Both the position numbers and the translations under genes were made by a program. Below are positions 31,804-40,126 of a stretch of DNA of 47,929 nt, in pieces. Origin of the DNA: Prevotella sp. Its GTDB lineage: Bacteria; Bacteroidota; Bacteroidia; Bacteroidales; Bacteroidaceae. The notes beneath the pieces are model-generated. The model saw only the letters and a program-made list of their open reading frames with translations, was not told the DNA's origin and ran no database searches. The stretch is taken from the NCBI GenBank assembly GCA_017557405.1, contig JAFYYV010000016.1, forward strand, positions 1 through 47,929, read 5' to 3'. The first letter of the stretch is position 1, and every line of letters begins with the position of its first letter.

Positions 31804-34800
31804 TCAATACCACTGCACAGCATTCGAATAACCGCTACGCTTGTCATATTTCAGCGCGTCGGTCAATGTCGAAGCATTACAACGGAACGAGAAATTATAA
31901 CTGGTGTATGGAGCCAGCACCACAGAGCACGACATGTTGAAACAGTGAAGGTCGCGATGCAACGAGGCTGTGGTCATTGAAATCTTCTTGTTCTCGAAAT
32001 CGTAACCACTGGAGAACGAGATGTTCCATCCTTCGCTCAATCGAAGATTACCACTGAGATTCAATGTCTGCGTGAACTTATAAGGATAGCGCATTGTCTC
32101 GTAATTGAACTTCGAGACATCTGTATTCTCACGCATCGTGATACCATATCCGATGGTAATGGACCAAGGCATTGCGAAAGTCATATATCCATCGGCATCA
32201 GTATCGGCTCTGGCCGATTTCTCTTTCTTCTTCGCTCCGCGCTGACCTTCGATCATACTGTCGTCAACATTGCTCTCGATGTCGGTATCCATACCTTCAT
32301 CTTCATCTTTGTTGCCTTTGTTGTCATCATCATCGTCATCATCTCCCCCACCAAACCATTTGCGCAATTGTTCGGGATTGAGTGTGAACGAGAAGTTCTG
32401 CGACATACCTTGGAAACGTCCCCAACGTCCTTTACCCCATTCGGTGTGAGTTCCTACGTATGGCCGACCTTCGTCATCCAATTCATAAGCGTATGTGGCA
32501 AAGACGGCATTCATATTGAATGTATAACTCTTCCACCATTTCAAACGAATGCGCATGCTCAAATCACTCCACGGACGAGTCTTCGCTGACATGTTGTAGC
32601 TCATGTTGGCTCCCAATTCATCGATGATGCTTTTCGGTTGTGACTTGACTTCACTGGTATCTTTGTCCGAATTGATTCTCATCTCGATATTGTTTGACAC
32701 ATCAAACGAGATGTTACCCGTGCGGCCACGGCCAGGAACTCCATTAAGCGAACCTGTATAAGGTGAATACTGCACCAACGAGACATTACCATTGGCATCA
32801 GTCTTTTGATAGGTTTCCCAATATCCATAGCGTGACGCACCAAAGTCAGGAGCATAACTGAAACTCACTTGTGGCGTTATGACATGACGGATACGGTCAA
32901 TCTTGTTGCCAAATATCTTGGGATTCGGTTTCCAGAATCCATAGAGTTTCGTAGAGGCAGACAATGAAAGGTCCCAATTGAAGACGTTGTTGAAACCATA
33001 GATGGTATCAGCCACCTCACGCTGTTTCACATCGTTCCACGACTTCATGATCTTACTGGTGTACATGCGGTCAGTAAAATTGAACGAAGGATTCACATTC
33101 ACATAATTGAACAAGGTGAACGAACCACTCACAGGAATCCTATGCAGCATGCCATTGTTCCAATCTTTCACCAGATTCGACTTCAACAGTTTGTCTTCCT
33201 TGGTGTTGATAGAGTTCGAAATATGTCCCGTATAACTCATGGAAATCTTCTCATACCAACGTTCTTTTCCTACAAGATGACGACGTTTGAAAGGATAGAA
33301 GCGACTGATGGAGATGTTCAAATCGGGCAATGTCATCGAAATGGAAGAATCACGCATATTCTGTGAAAGGTTGGCCGATGAACTCAACGAAAGTCCTATG
33401 CTTGAAAAAGTTGTACTCCACGAAACCGATGATGTTCGAGTACTTTGAGTCAAAGCCTGCGGATTATACATGCCTGTCAGGTTGTTTCGCTCGAAACTCG
33501 ATGTGGCAAAGTTCACGCTGGCAGAAATCGAACTGTATGGATTGGCTTTGGCGTCTTGTCTGTGACTCCACTGCACCTTGAAGCTCTTCTGTTCTTCGAA
33601 ATCAGGCATTCCCTTGTCACCAGTCTTGGTGTTCTGGAAATTGATGTAGAACGAACCGCTGTATTTATAGCGCTTTCGATAGTTGGATGCGGCAGAGAGA
33701 CCCCACGAGCCTTTCGTGTAGATCTCACCCAAGAGTTTCAAATCCATCTTGTCGCTGAGAGCCAGATAGTAGCCTCCATCGCGCAGATAGAAACCACGAC
33801 TTGACTCATCGCCGTATGTTGGCATAATGAATCCACTCGAATAACTCTTCGTGAAGGGGAAGAAACCATAAGGAATAGCCAATGGCAAAGGAACGTCAGC
33901 CACAACCAGGTAAGCAGGTCCAAATACTACATCCTTTCCTGGACGCACTTTGGCGCGTGATAGTGCAATATAGAAGTCGGGATGTTCAGCATCACAGGTC
34001 GTATAGCGTCCATGTTGCAGATACACATCACCTTCGGCATTGCGTTTAGCTATTTCACTATGCAAGAAACCATCTTCCTGCTGGGTATATACATGTTGAA
34101 TAAGACCTTTCTTCGTCTTGAAGTTGAAGGCCATCGTGTCGTTCTCGTATGTGTCGCTACCCAATTGGAACACAGGGGTTCCATCAAGCACATGATTCAC
34201 CGTATCCTTCAAAACACCCGTAGCATGCACAAGACTGCTGTCAAGACTCATGTAAATACGTTCGCTTTTCAGGTTCATGTTCTCGTATTTCACAGTCGAG
34301 CTGCCATACAAGAATGCAGTTTTCGAGCCAGCCACATAGACAAGTGAGTCATTGGCGGTATATTCCACAGGGTGGTCGATTCCGTTTTTCCTCTTGCGGT
34401 TCATGGAATCCAACTGAATGGAGTCATCAATAGCACGATTGTGACGCCAGATAGCACGTTGGAGCGAATCCATCGAAAGCGTGTCAAGTGCAGCAATGTC
34501 TTTTATTCCTGTTTTCTGCGCATCCTTTTCATCCCCTTGAAGCGAATCAGTCATATTCTCAGAAGTGGGAGCCATAGCAGTATCAACAGATAGCTCGTCA
34601 ATATCCATCGAATCGATTACTTCATCAAGAATAGGCTTCAATTTCTCAGACACAAACGAATCTTTCTCAGAATCATCAAGGGCAGGAAAGGCCACATCGG
34701 GCAAGTTGCTAAGCGAAAATCGCTCAGCACCAAACCGACAGCTTGCCAACACAAATGTGATGACAAACAACATGACGAATATCACTGACTTCGTTCTCAT
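31804..34800 (-). CDS. lptD: LPS assembly outer-membrane protein LptD
   Basis: LptD is the outer-membrane barrel that inserts lipopolysaccharide. The 998-residue protein starts with a hydrophobic signal ending LASC (Cys21, lipobox-like), then an acidic linker, an OstA/LptA-like beta-jellyroll (about 140-300: TANDSLVYVAGSKTAFLYG, VYLQHGRYTTCD), and the large barrel beginning around FGPAYLVVADVPLPLAIPYG and SSGFIMPTYG. A loop carries a run of seven Asp (near residue 815) and a stretch of Glu/Asp/Lys. The barrel closes SGYSNAVQWY. The gene follows the HD-domain gene by 112 bases, with a promoter motif at 34814-34821, and precedes dnaX. Confidence 0.93.
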   Translation of the reverse strand: MRTKSVIFVMLFVITFVLASCRFGAERFSLSNLPDVAFPALDDSEKDSFVSEKLKPILDEVIDSMDIDELSVDTAMAPTSENMTDSLQGDEKDAQKTGIKDIAALDTLSMDSLQRAIWRHNRAIDDSIQLDSMNRKRKNGIDHPVEYTANDSLVYVAGSKTAFLYGSSTVKYENMNLKSERIYMSLDSSLVHATGVLKDTVNHVLDGTPVFQLGSDTYENDTMAFNFKTKKGLIQHVYTQQEDGFLHSEIAKRNAEGDVYLQHGRYTTCDAEHPDFYIALSRAKVRPGKDVVFGPAYLVVADVPLPLAIPYGFFPFTKSYSSGFIMPTYGDESSRGFYLRDGGYYLALSDKMDLKLLGEIYTKGSWGLSAASNYRKRYKYSGSFYINFQNTKTGDKGMPDFEEQKSFKVQWSHRQDAKANPYSSISASVNFATSSFERNNLTGMYNPQALTQSTRTSSVSWSTTFSSIGLSLSSSANLSQNMRDSSISMTLPDLNISISRFYPFKRRHLVGKERWYEKISMSYTGHISNSINTKEDKLLKSNLVKDWNNGMLHRIPVSGSFTLFNYVNVNPSFNFTDRMYTSKIMKSWNDVKQREVADTIYGFNNVFNWDLSLSASTKLYGFWKPNPKIFGNKIDRIRHVITPQVSFSYAPDFGASRYGYWETYQKTDANGNVSLVQYSPYTGSLNGVPGRGRTGNISFDVSNNIEMRINSDKDTSEVKSQPKSIIDELGANMSYNMSAKTRPWSDLSMRIRLKWWKSYTFNMNAVFATYAYELDDEGRPYVGTHTEWGKGRWGRFQGMSQNFSFTLNPEQLRKWFGGGDDDDDDDNKGNKDEDEGMDTDIESNVDDSMIEGQRGAKKKEKSARADTDADGYMTFAMPWSITIGYGITMRENTDVSKFNYETMRYPYKFTQTLNLSGNLRLSEGWNISFSSGYDFENKKISMTTASLHRDLHCFNMSCSVVLAPYTSYNFSFRCNASTLTDALKYDKRSGYSNAVQWY

Positions 34801-34813
34801 CTTTTACGAAATG

Positions 34814-34821
34814 CAAAGGTA
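34814..34821 (-). promoter_or_regulatory. -7 element of the lptD promoter
   Basis: TACCTTTG on the minus strand lies 13 bases before the lptD ATG. The nearest TTTG upstream is only 12 bases away, so a standard -33 box is not obvious. Confidence 0.5.
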
Positions 34822-34912
34822 AGGATAAAATACCAAAATCTCACCCGCTTTCGATTATTTAACGTATCAGAACGGTGTTTTTTAATGAAGTTTATTAACT
34901 AAAAAAGAATCC

Positions 34913-35470
34913 CTATTCAAACAGCTCATGCCATTCGCGGAACCTATCTACGCCAGCCTTGCCAAACTTAGCAAGACTTCGCTCAGCATGTTCGTATGTT
35001 TTTTCTTGCTCCAGACGGGTCTTTGAGAAGAACTTGTCAGCATAGCAAATGAGCTTTTCCTCCAATGTCTCAGGCATATATGGCTCACTGTCATCATCAG
35101 GCAACGGCAGAGGCAATTGCTGCTGAAGAACCTCCTCGCGCGTGATGCCAGCACCTGTGTGATGACTACATACGCGAGCATAAGCCTCCAATCCTTCTCC
35201 ATACGCAAGCAGCATCTCTTCACCTGCCTTTCCATGTTGTATGTAGGGGCGAGAACCATAACAATGAATACCAGGTGCATCACATTGGATGATTCCGATA
35301 TCGTGGAGCATCGCAGCTGCTTCTATAAACTCGCGATCAAGACCCCATTCGGGGTGTCTATCGCAAATGTTCAAAGCCTTGTCAGCAACGGCACGGCTAT
35401 GCACAAGAAGCAACCTCCGCAACTCGTTGTCGTCAGGATAATACTGGTTGATGATTGACTCATAATCCAT
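34913..35470 (-). CDS. HD-domain phosphohydrolase
   Basis: A 185-residue HD superfamily hydrolase. The metal-binding residues are visible: HSRAVADKA (His24), LHDIG (His56-Asp57), HGKAGEE near 79 and HHTGAG (His103-104), giving the H...HD...H...H pattern of HDIG-type phosphohydrolases. Members cleave phosphate esters, often of nucleotides; the substrate here cannot be read. Upstream (35512-35621) lies a five-copy 22-base repeat, one unit of which contains a TAGCTTTG -7 word about 90 bases before this start. Confidence 0.87.
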   Translation of the reverse strand: MDYESIINQYYPDDNELRRLLLVHSRAVADKALNICDRHPEWGLDREFIEAAAMLHDIGIIQCDAPGIHCYGSRPYIQHGKAGEEMLLAYGEGLEAYARVCSHHTGAGITREEVLQQQLPLPLPDDDSEPYMPETLEEKLICYADKFFSKTRLEQEKTYEHAERSLAKFGKAGVDRFREWHELFE

Positions 35471-35511
35471 AATACGCCACTTATATAAATTTAAAGCGCC
35501 ACTATAGTCTT

Positions 35512-35621
35512 GTCAAAGACCACAAATGACGCTATTAAAGACCACAAATGAGCGGGTCAAAGCTATGCAATGAGGCGGTCAAAGACCACAAATGACAAGG
35601 TCAAAAGCCATCAATGACAAT
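35512..35621. repeat. 22-base repeat family, locus B (five tandem units)
   Basis: Five contiguous 22-base units begin at 35512, 35534, 35556, 35578 and 35600. The shared core is GTCAAAGACCACAAATGA with a variable end; unit 3 (35556-35577) is the divergent form GTCAAAGCTATGCAATGAG. Units are adjacent with no spacer, unlike CRISPR. The array fills the gap between the HD gene and the carboxyltransferase gene, both on the minus strand. Confidence 0.95.
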
Positions 35622-35648
35622 TCAAGGGTTCGAGGCTTCTTTTTTTGC

Positions 35649-37421
35649 TTATTCTTTGCGCTCGATATAGGCAATTACATCACCTTTATTGACCTTAGCA
35701 CCCTGCTTGGCATTGATCTCAACGAGTTTGCCGCCAAGGGCAGCAGGAACGGTAACGATTTCACCCCATGTGGCAACGATATAGCAGAAAGGCTCGCCTT
35801 CTTCATATTCCTTGCCAATGAAAGGCTCCACCGTTGGTTCTGCCTCACCATCACCTCCAAACTCCCAGAACACTTGTCCCTTCACGGGAGCTACCAAAGC
35901 ATCAGCTTTTGCATGCTTGAAGGCAGCGAGTTCTGCGGGCGACAATTTAGTGCCGAGCTCAGCATCCTTTGCCTTCTGCAAATCAATCAGGAAGTTCTTC
36001 TTGGCCTGTCCGCTCTTATAGTTGCGATACTGCTCGGGATGCATGGCCAACTCCCATAGTTCCTCATCGTCTTGTCCGTATTCCCATCCATTCTCGTCCA
36101 TTTCGCGGCGGAAATCATCGAGGGCATTGGGAAGCAATGTATGGGGATCAGCATCTGTGAACTCACGACCTTGAGCCTTTGCCAACTCAACAATCTCTGG
36201 CGCCAACGGTCCTGGAACCTTGCCGCTCTTGCCGAGAATCATACCCCACATAGAGTCGTCCATCATCACGAAACGTCCCTTTCCTTGTTCCATCGTGAGC
36301 AGGTTCATCAATGCGATGTTCTTCACATATTGCGAGAACGGAGTTACCAATGGGGGATAACCCACACGTGGCCAAACATATTCAACCTCTTGGAACAAAC
36401 GCACCAGCATGTCATCAGTTGAAAGCGGTTCTTCGTTCTTCTTTTTGCGAATGTTGTTGATGGTTCCCATTATGCCACCCAAGTCGGCCATCATCGAACC
36501 CATCATGCCGCCAGGAAGACCACAACCCAAAAGCAATGAAGACATCGTCTTGTTGCCGGGATTGATGAAATAGCCCAGCCATTCATCAATGAACTCCTGC
36601 GTCAGCGAGCGGGCTTTCATGTAAGCCGACATGTTGATTTCGGGCACATCGAAACCTTCGTTCTTCAACATCGACTGCACGGATATCACATCAGGATGCA
36701 CCTTCCCCCAAGAAAGCGGTTCAATGGCCGTATCGATGATGTCTGCACCATTCTCACACACCTCCAAAATCGAAGCCATCGACAAGCCTGGGCCGCTATG
36801 GCCGTGATATTGGATGATGATGTCAGGATATTTGGTCTTGATCATCTTCGTGAGCTTGCCCAAGAAAGCAGGCTGACCAATACCAGCCATATCCTTCAAG
36901 CAGATTTCCTCGGCTCCAGCGGCAATCACCTCATCAGCGATTCCCATATAATATTCCAACGTATGGACAGGGCTGGTAGTGATGCAAAGCGTGGCTTGCG
37001 GAGTCATTCCAGCTTCTTTTGCCCAACGGATGGAAGGGATGATATTGCGAGTGTCGTTCAATCCATCGAAAATGCGGGGAATATCAACACCCTGAGCGTG
37101 CTTCACCTTATACATCAAGGCACGGACATCATCGGGAACGGGATACATGCGAAGTGCGTTCAATCCACGATCCAACATGTGCGTCTTGATACCCACTTCA
37201 TTGAATGGACGGCAGAAAGCACGAACAGCATCGTTGGGGTTCTCACCTGCCAGCAGATTCACCTGCTCGAAGGCTCCACCATTGGTCTCCACACGGGCAA
37301 AACAGCCCATTTCGATAATCACTGGAGCAATGCGCTCCAATTGGTCTTTGCGTGGCTGGAACTTACCAGAACTCTGCCACATGTCACGATAGACCAGACT
37401 GAATTGGATTTTTTTCTTCAT
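35649..37421 (-). CDS. Carboxyltransferase subunit (oxaloacetate decarboxylase alpha / pyruvate carboxylase B-like)
   Basis: A 590-residue protein of the biotin-dependent carboxyltransferase (DRE-TIM) family that moves CO2 between carboxybiotin and pyruvate or oxaloacetate. The catalytic barrel (about 1-300) has YRDMWQSSGKFQ, EEICLKDMAG (the Lys of the metal site) and QYHGHSGPG (His pair), and the CTD follows (PRVGYPPLVTPFSQYV). The C-terminal domain (about 509-590) has the biotinyl fold pattern but not the biotin-lysine motif: CYIVATWGEIV stands where CYIEAMKT-like sequence occurs in relatives, so Trp544 replaces Lys. Biotin would have to come from another protein. No carrier gene is adjacent; the gene follows an AT-rich unknown gene by 21 bases. 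Confidence 0.9.
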   Translation of the reverse strand: MKKKIQFSLVYRDMWQSSGKFQPRKDQLERIAPVIIEMGCFARVETNGGAFEQVNLLAGENPNDAVRAFCRPFNEVGIKTHMLDRGLNALRMYPVPDDVRALMYKVKHAQGVDIPRIFDGLNDTRNIIPSIRWAKEAGMTPQATLCITTSPVHTLEYYMGIADEVIAAGAEEICLKDMAGIGQPAFLGKLTKMIKTKYPDIIIQYHGHSGPGLSMASILEVCENGADIIDTAIEPLSWGKVHPDVISVQSMLKNEGFDVPEINMSAYMKARSLTQEFIDEWLGYFINPGNKTMSSLLLGCGLPGGMMGSMMADLGGIMGTINNIRKKKNEEPLSTDDMLVRLFQEVEYVWPRVGYPPLVTPFSQYVKNIALMNLLTMEQGKGRFVMMDDSMWGMILGKSGKVPGPLAPEIVELAKAQGREFTDADPHTLLPNALDDFRREMDENGWEYGQDDEELWELAMHPEQYRNYKSGQAKKNFLIDLQKAKDAELGTKLSPAELAAFKHAKADALVAPVKGQVFWEFGGDGEAEPTVEPFIGKEYEEGEPFCYIVATWGEIVTVPAALGGKLVEINAKQGAKVNKGDVIAYIERKE

Positions 37422-37442
37422 ATTGTATCTCAGCTTTCTATT

Positions 37443-37976
37443 TTACGACTTCATACCCATCTCCAACAATTCGTCCATTGTCGGTTCGATCTTGTTATCA
37501 TATTCTGGCACTGATTTAAAATCAAAAGGCACATTGAAAATACCATCAACCCTAGTGACAACATTAATGACATCAGAATCTTTTCCATGCCAAAATGTTA
37601 TAATTTTTGCAAGATCTATTGCGGTTTTAGTTCCAATCAGCCCCTCCCTTAAAAGTATATCAATTGACTTATTTATTATTGGAAATGCATATATTATATA
37701 TGATTTTCCGTTTATTTGCTGAACCGTAAAATTATGAATGTTTTTACACTTTCTAAACCTAACTTCACGGTTATAATTTTCCTTTTTATCCTTGTTTGTG
37801 TCGTACATTAAAAATATATGATTATCCAACCAAGGACGGTTTTTGTCGTACGAATATGCACCAACGAATCCGATGTCTTCATCAAAATCTTTTGCGCATA
37901 AATTGTCGTCCAATAATGGAACCACAAACTTCATTCTTGTACTCATGTGTGAAACGATTTCTATTTCTTCATTCAT
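37443..37976 (-). CDS. Hypothetical protein in an AT-rich gene
   Basis: A 177-residue protein I do not recognise, with no signal peptide, membrane segment or obvious catalytic motif. It is rich in Lys, Asn, Asp and Ile, with phrases like INGKSYIIYAFPIINKS and TFWHGKDSD. Codons strongly favour A/T at the third position, unlike the genes on either side, which suggests recent arrival. It has its own well-formed promoter (38021-38052). It ends 21 bases before the carboxyltransferase gene, so it may now affect that gene's transcription. It could be a small accessory, immunity or phage-derived protein; there is no evidence for any of these beyond composition. Confidence 0.7.
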   Translation of the reverse strand: MNEEIEIVSHMSTRMKFVVPLLDDNLCAKDFDEDIGFVGAYSYDKNRPWLDNHIFLMYDTNKDKKENYNREVRFRKCKNIHNFTVQQINGKSYIIYAFPIINKSIDILLREGLIGTKTAIDLAKIITFWHGKDSDVINVVTRVDGIFNVPFDFKSVPEYDNKIEPTMDELLEMGMKS

Positions 37977-38020
37977 ACATTATTCAATTTTTTCATTATA
38001 ACTTTAACCATATTGGAGTG

Positions 38021-38052
38021 CAAAGTTAGACAAAAAAAACAAGAACGCCAAA
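38021..38052 (-). promoter_or_regulatory. Promoter of the AT-rich unknown gene
   Basis: TAACTTTG (38028-38021) on the minus strand is preceded by TTTG (38052-38049) with exactly 20 bases between them, 44 bases before the start codon. Confidence 0.7.
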
Positions 38053-38129
38053 CATTTTAATCTTTCTATACATTTAAACGTCCATAGCCATCATTTTACC
38101 TATTATCAATTGTTAATTGCCGATTGTTA

Positions 38130-38161
38130 TTTGCCAGAACGATGAAAAAAACTTACTTTTG
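38130..38161 (+). promoter_or_regulatory. Promoter of the lipoprotein gene at 38182
   Basis: TTTG at 38130-38133 and TACTTTTG at 38154-38161 are 20 bases apart, 20 bases before the ATG. It is divergent from the promoter at 38021-38052, about 80 bases away. Confidence 0.75.
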
Positions 38162-38181
38162 CAACACAAAAACGGTAAAAC

Positions 38182-39030
38182 ATGAATAGAAGCATCAAGA
38201 AACTGAGCATTTTTGCCACCGTTGGAGTCATCATCATGACAGCGGCATGTGGAAGCAATCATGAAGGCGACGTGCCTCAAAAAAGAGGACATTCGAACAA
38301 AGAACTGCTGCTCGAGGGCGACAAAACCGTCTATGGTTTGGCTTGCGAAGGTTGCAGCGACTCCACGATTGTGCTTCTGCCCAATGACGGAGGCGACCCT
38401 GTTAGCTACGACATCATTGATGCTTTCCGAAATCGAAAGATAATGGGCAGACCTCATATTGGCGACTGGTTGGGATTGGTGCTGAATGAAGAAGATTCCA
38501 CTGTGGCCGATTTGGTTATCAACCTCGATGAACTGAAAGGCACTTGGTGCTACATCGTGATGCCCAAGATGCGTTCATTCGACAAGATGCCCCCAAAATT
38601 GCAGAAACGAATGATGCAAGATATGCCCGATTCCATCAGGCGCTCAATCCTCAAGCCTCGCGAATACGGATTCTCACTGAAACGCCAGTGGACGGCACAA
38701 AGCGTAGGCTATGTGCGCCAACGCAGTTCACTTGCTGATGAAAGTCCTGTTGTCTATCCCCCACTCTCCTACTTCACCGAATGGCACATCTGGAACGGAA
38801 AACTTGTGATGACCAGTGGAAAACCACAGTTCTCGAACGACGATGCACGAATCACAATGACCGATATTCATTACGATACCTGCGACATCGTTTATTTGCG
38901 CAAGGATTCGTTGGTGCTCTCCAGTGAAGGAGCTACTCGTGGCTACTACCGAAAAGCCAATGCCCAGGATGTGAACAAACAAGCCAAAGAAGAAGCGGAA
39001 GAACGAGCCAAGAAGGCTATGGAAAAATAA
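38182..39030 (+). CDS. Hypothetical lipoprotein
   Basis: A 282-residue predicted lipoprotein: MNRSIKKLSIFATVGVIIMTAACG gives a lipobox with Cys23. The body begins with a beta-type stretch containing a CEGC motif (ACEGCSDSTIVLLPND, about 54-69), then strands such as IGDWLGLVLNEEDS, and ends in a charged helix (KEEAEERAKKAMEK). The CxxC could bind metal or form a disulphide, but nothing identifies a family. It is a single-gene unit with a strong promoter at 38130-38161 and a terminator at 39034-39074. Confidence 0.83.
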   Translation: MNRSIKKLSIFATVGVIIMTAACGSNHEGDVPQKRGHSNKELLLEGDKTVYGLACEGCSDSTIVLLPNDGGDPVSYDIIDAFRNRKIMGRPHIGDWLGLVLNEEDSTVADLVINLDELKGTWCYIVMPKMRSFDKMPPKLQKRMMQDMPDSIRRSILKPREYGFSLKRQWTAQSVGYVRQRSSLADESPVVYPPLSYFTEWHIWNGKLVMTSGKPQFSNDDARITMTDIHYDTCDIVYLRKDSLVLSSEGATRGYYRKANAQDVNKQAKEEAEERAKKAMEK

Positions 39031-39031
39031 A

Positions 39032-39076
39032 AAAAGGCGAATCCATTGTTCTTCCAAGACTCAAGATTCGCCTTCT
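39032..39076. terminator. Bidirectional terminator
   Basis: AAGGCGAATC (39034-39043) and its exact complement (39065-39074) form a 10-base-pair stem around a 21-base loop, with A-runs before and T-rich sequence after. It lies between converging genes. Confidence 0.8.
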
Positions 39077-39084
39077 AAATTGTT

Positions 39085-40104
39085 CTATTTTCTTATTCCC
39101 TTCACACCGCGTTTTGTGGGTTTTACAGGTTGAATGGTTCCATCAGGATTGAAGAACATGCGGTCGATACATGTTTCGCGATGGATTCCAGGACCTTTCT
39201 CCCTTTCAATGTAATTCTTGTTGATGCGATGATAGACAATATACCATTCATCGCGTCCAGGAATCTGGAGCACACTGTTATGAGCAGGACCATATATCTC
39301 ATTCTCAGGGTCTTGGATGAGAACGATAGGTTGCTCAGCCACTTGGATAGGCCCTAATGGCTGGTTGCTCGTTCCATAAGCCACATGATAGTTAGGTGAA
39401 CCAGTATCGTCAACCGACCACAAGAAATAGTAGATCCCATTGCGTTTGAACACATAAGGGGCTTCACGATAGGCATAATCTTGCAACGTTCCTCCTCGTG
39501 GCGTCATTCGCAGAACAGTCTCCTCCTTGATGCTGAGCATGTCATCGTTCAACTCTGCGCCAGCCATATAGCCATTTCCCCAATAAAGATAGCTTTTGCC
39601 CGTATCGGGGTCGGTAAATACATCAACATCTATCTGTTGTCCATTCTTTTGTCCTTCGGGTCGTTTGTCAACAATGGGATGACCCACATCGTGAAATGGT
39701 CCTGTAGGTGAATCGCTGACAGCCACACCGATGGCTTTCCCATGTCCCGTTTCACCACTGAAATAGAAGAAATACTTGTATTTTCCATCTATCAGTTTCT
39801 CTTCGATGGCGGGTGCCCATGCATTTCCACTTGCCCACTGGGTGTCACGTGGCAGATTGAGGATAATGCCCTCATAGCGCCAGTTTGTCAGGTCTTCGCT
39901 TGAGAAACAAGTGAAGTACCATCCTCCCCAACCAGGTGTTCCATCGGTGGTGCTATAGATATAGTAACGGTTGGTTTGATGCGCGAACATCACTTCCGGG
40001 TCGGCATGGAAGCCTGTCAAGATGGGATTTCCGCTCCATGTCTGTGCGTTGGCTTGCAAACAAAAGGCGAGTGCAAGCAACAAAATAGATATAGGTCTTT
40101 TCAT
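39085..40104 (-). CDS. GH43 family glycoside hydrolase
   Basis: A 339-residue exported enzyme (signal peptide about 1-20, ending QANA). The five-bladed propeller of GH43 shows its catalytic triad: Asp35 in HADPEV as general base, Asp159 in IDVDVF as pKa modulator, and Glu214 in REAPYVF as general acid. Family members are mostly arabinofuranosidases and beta-xylosidases, so it may act with the GH10 xylanase at 1552-4074 on xylan side chains or oligomers. It lies 22 bases after aroB with no visible promoter of its own, so it seems carried on a housekeeping transcript. Exact specificity unknown. Confidence 0.92.
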   Translation of the reverse strand: MKRPISILLLALAFCLQANAQTWSGNPILTGFHADPEVMFAHQTNRYYIYSTTDGTPGWGGWYFTCFSSEDLTNWRYEGIILNLPRDTQWASGNAWAPAIEEKLIDGKYKYFFYFSGETGHGKAIGVAVSDSPTGPFHDVGHPIVDKRPEGQKNGQQIDVDVFTDPDTGKSYLYWGNGYMAGAELNDDMLSIKEETVLRMTPRGGTLQDYAYREAPYVFKRNGIYYFLWSVDDTGSPNYHVAYGTSNQPLGPIQVAEQPIVLIQDPENEIYGPAHNSVLQIPGRDEWYIVYHRINKNYIEREKGPGIHRETCIDRMFFNPDGTIQPVKPTKRGVKGIRK

Positions 40105-40126
40105 TTTTATGTTAGGTATTGGTATT

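Noticed and set aside
30088-31980. Long open frame (630 codons) on the plus strand
   Set aside because: It lies opposite dnaX, whose protein is conserved along its full length; composition of the antisense frame is a by-product of its codon use.
35512-35621. Possible CRISPR array
   Set aside because: Units are directly adjacent with no spacers of unique sequence, and no cas genes are present.
37977-38181. Integration site or transposon scar around the AT-rich gene
   Set aside because: No terminal inverted repeats, target duplication or recombinase were found; only composition suggests transfer.
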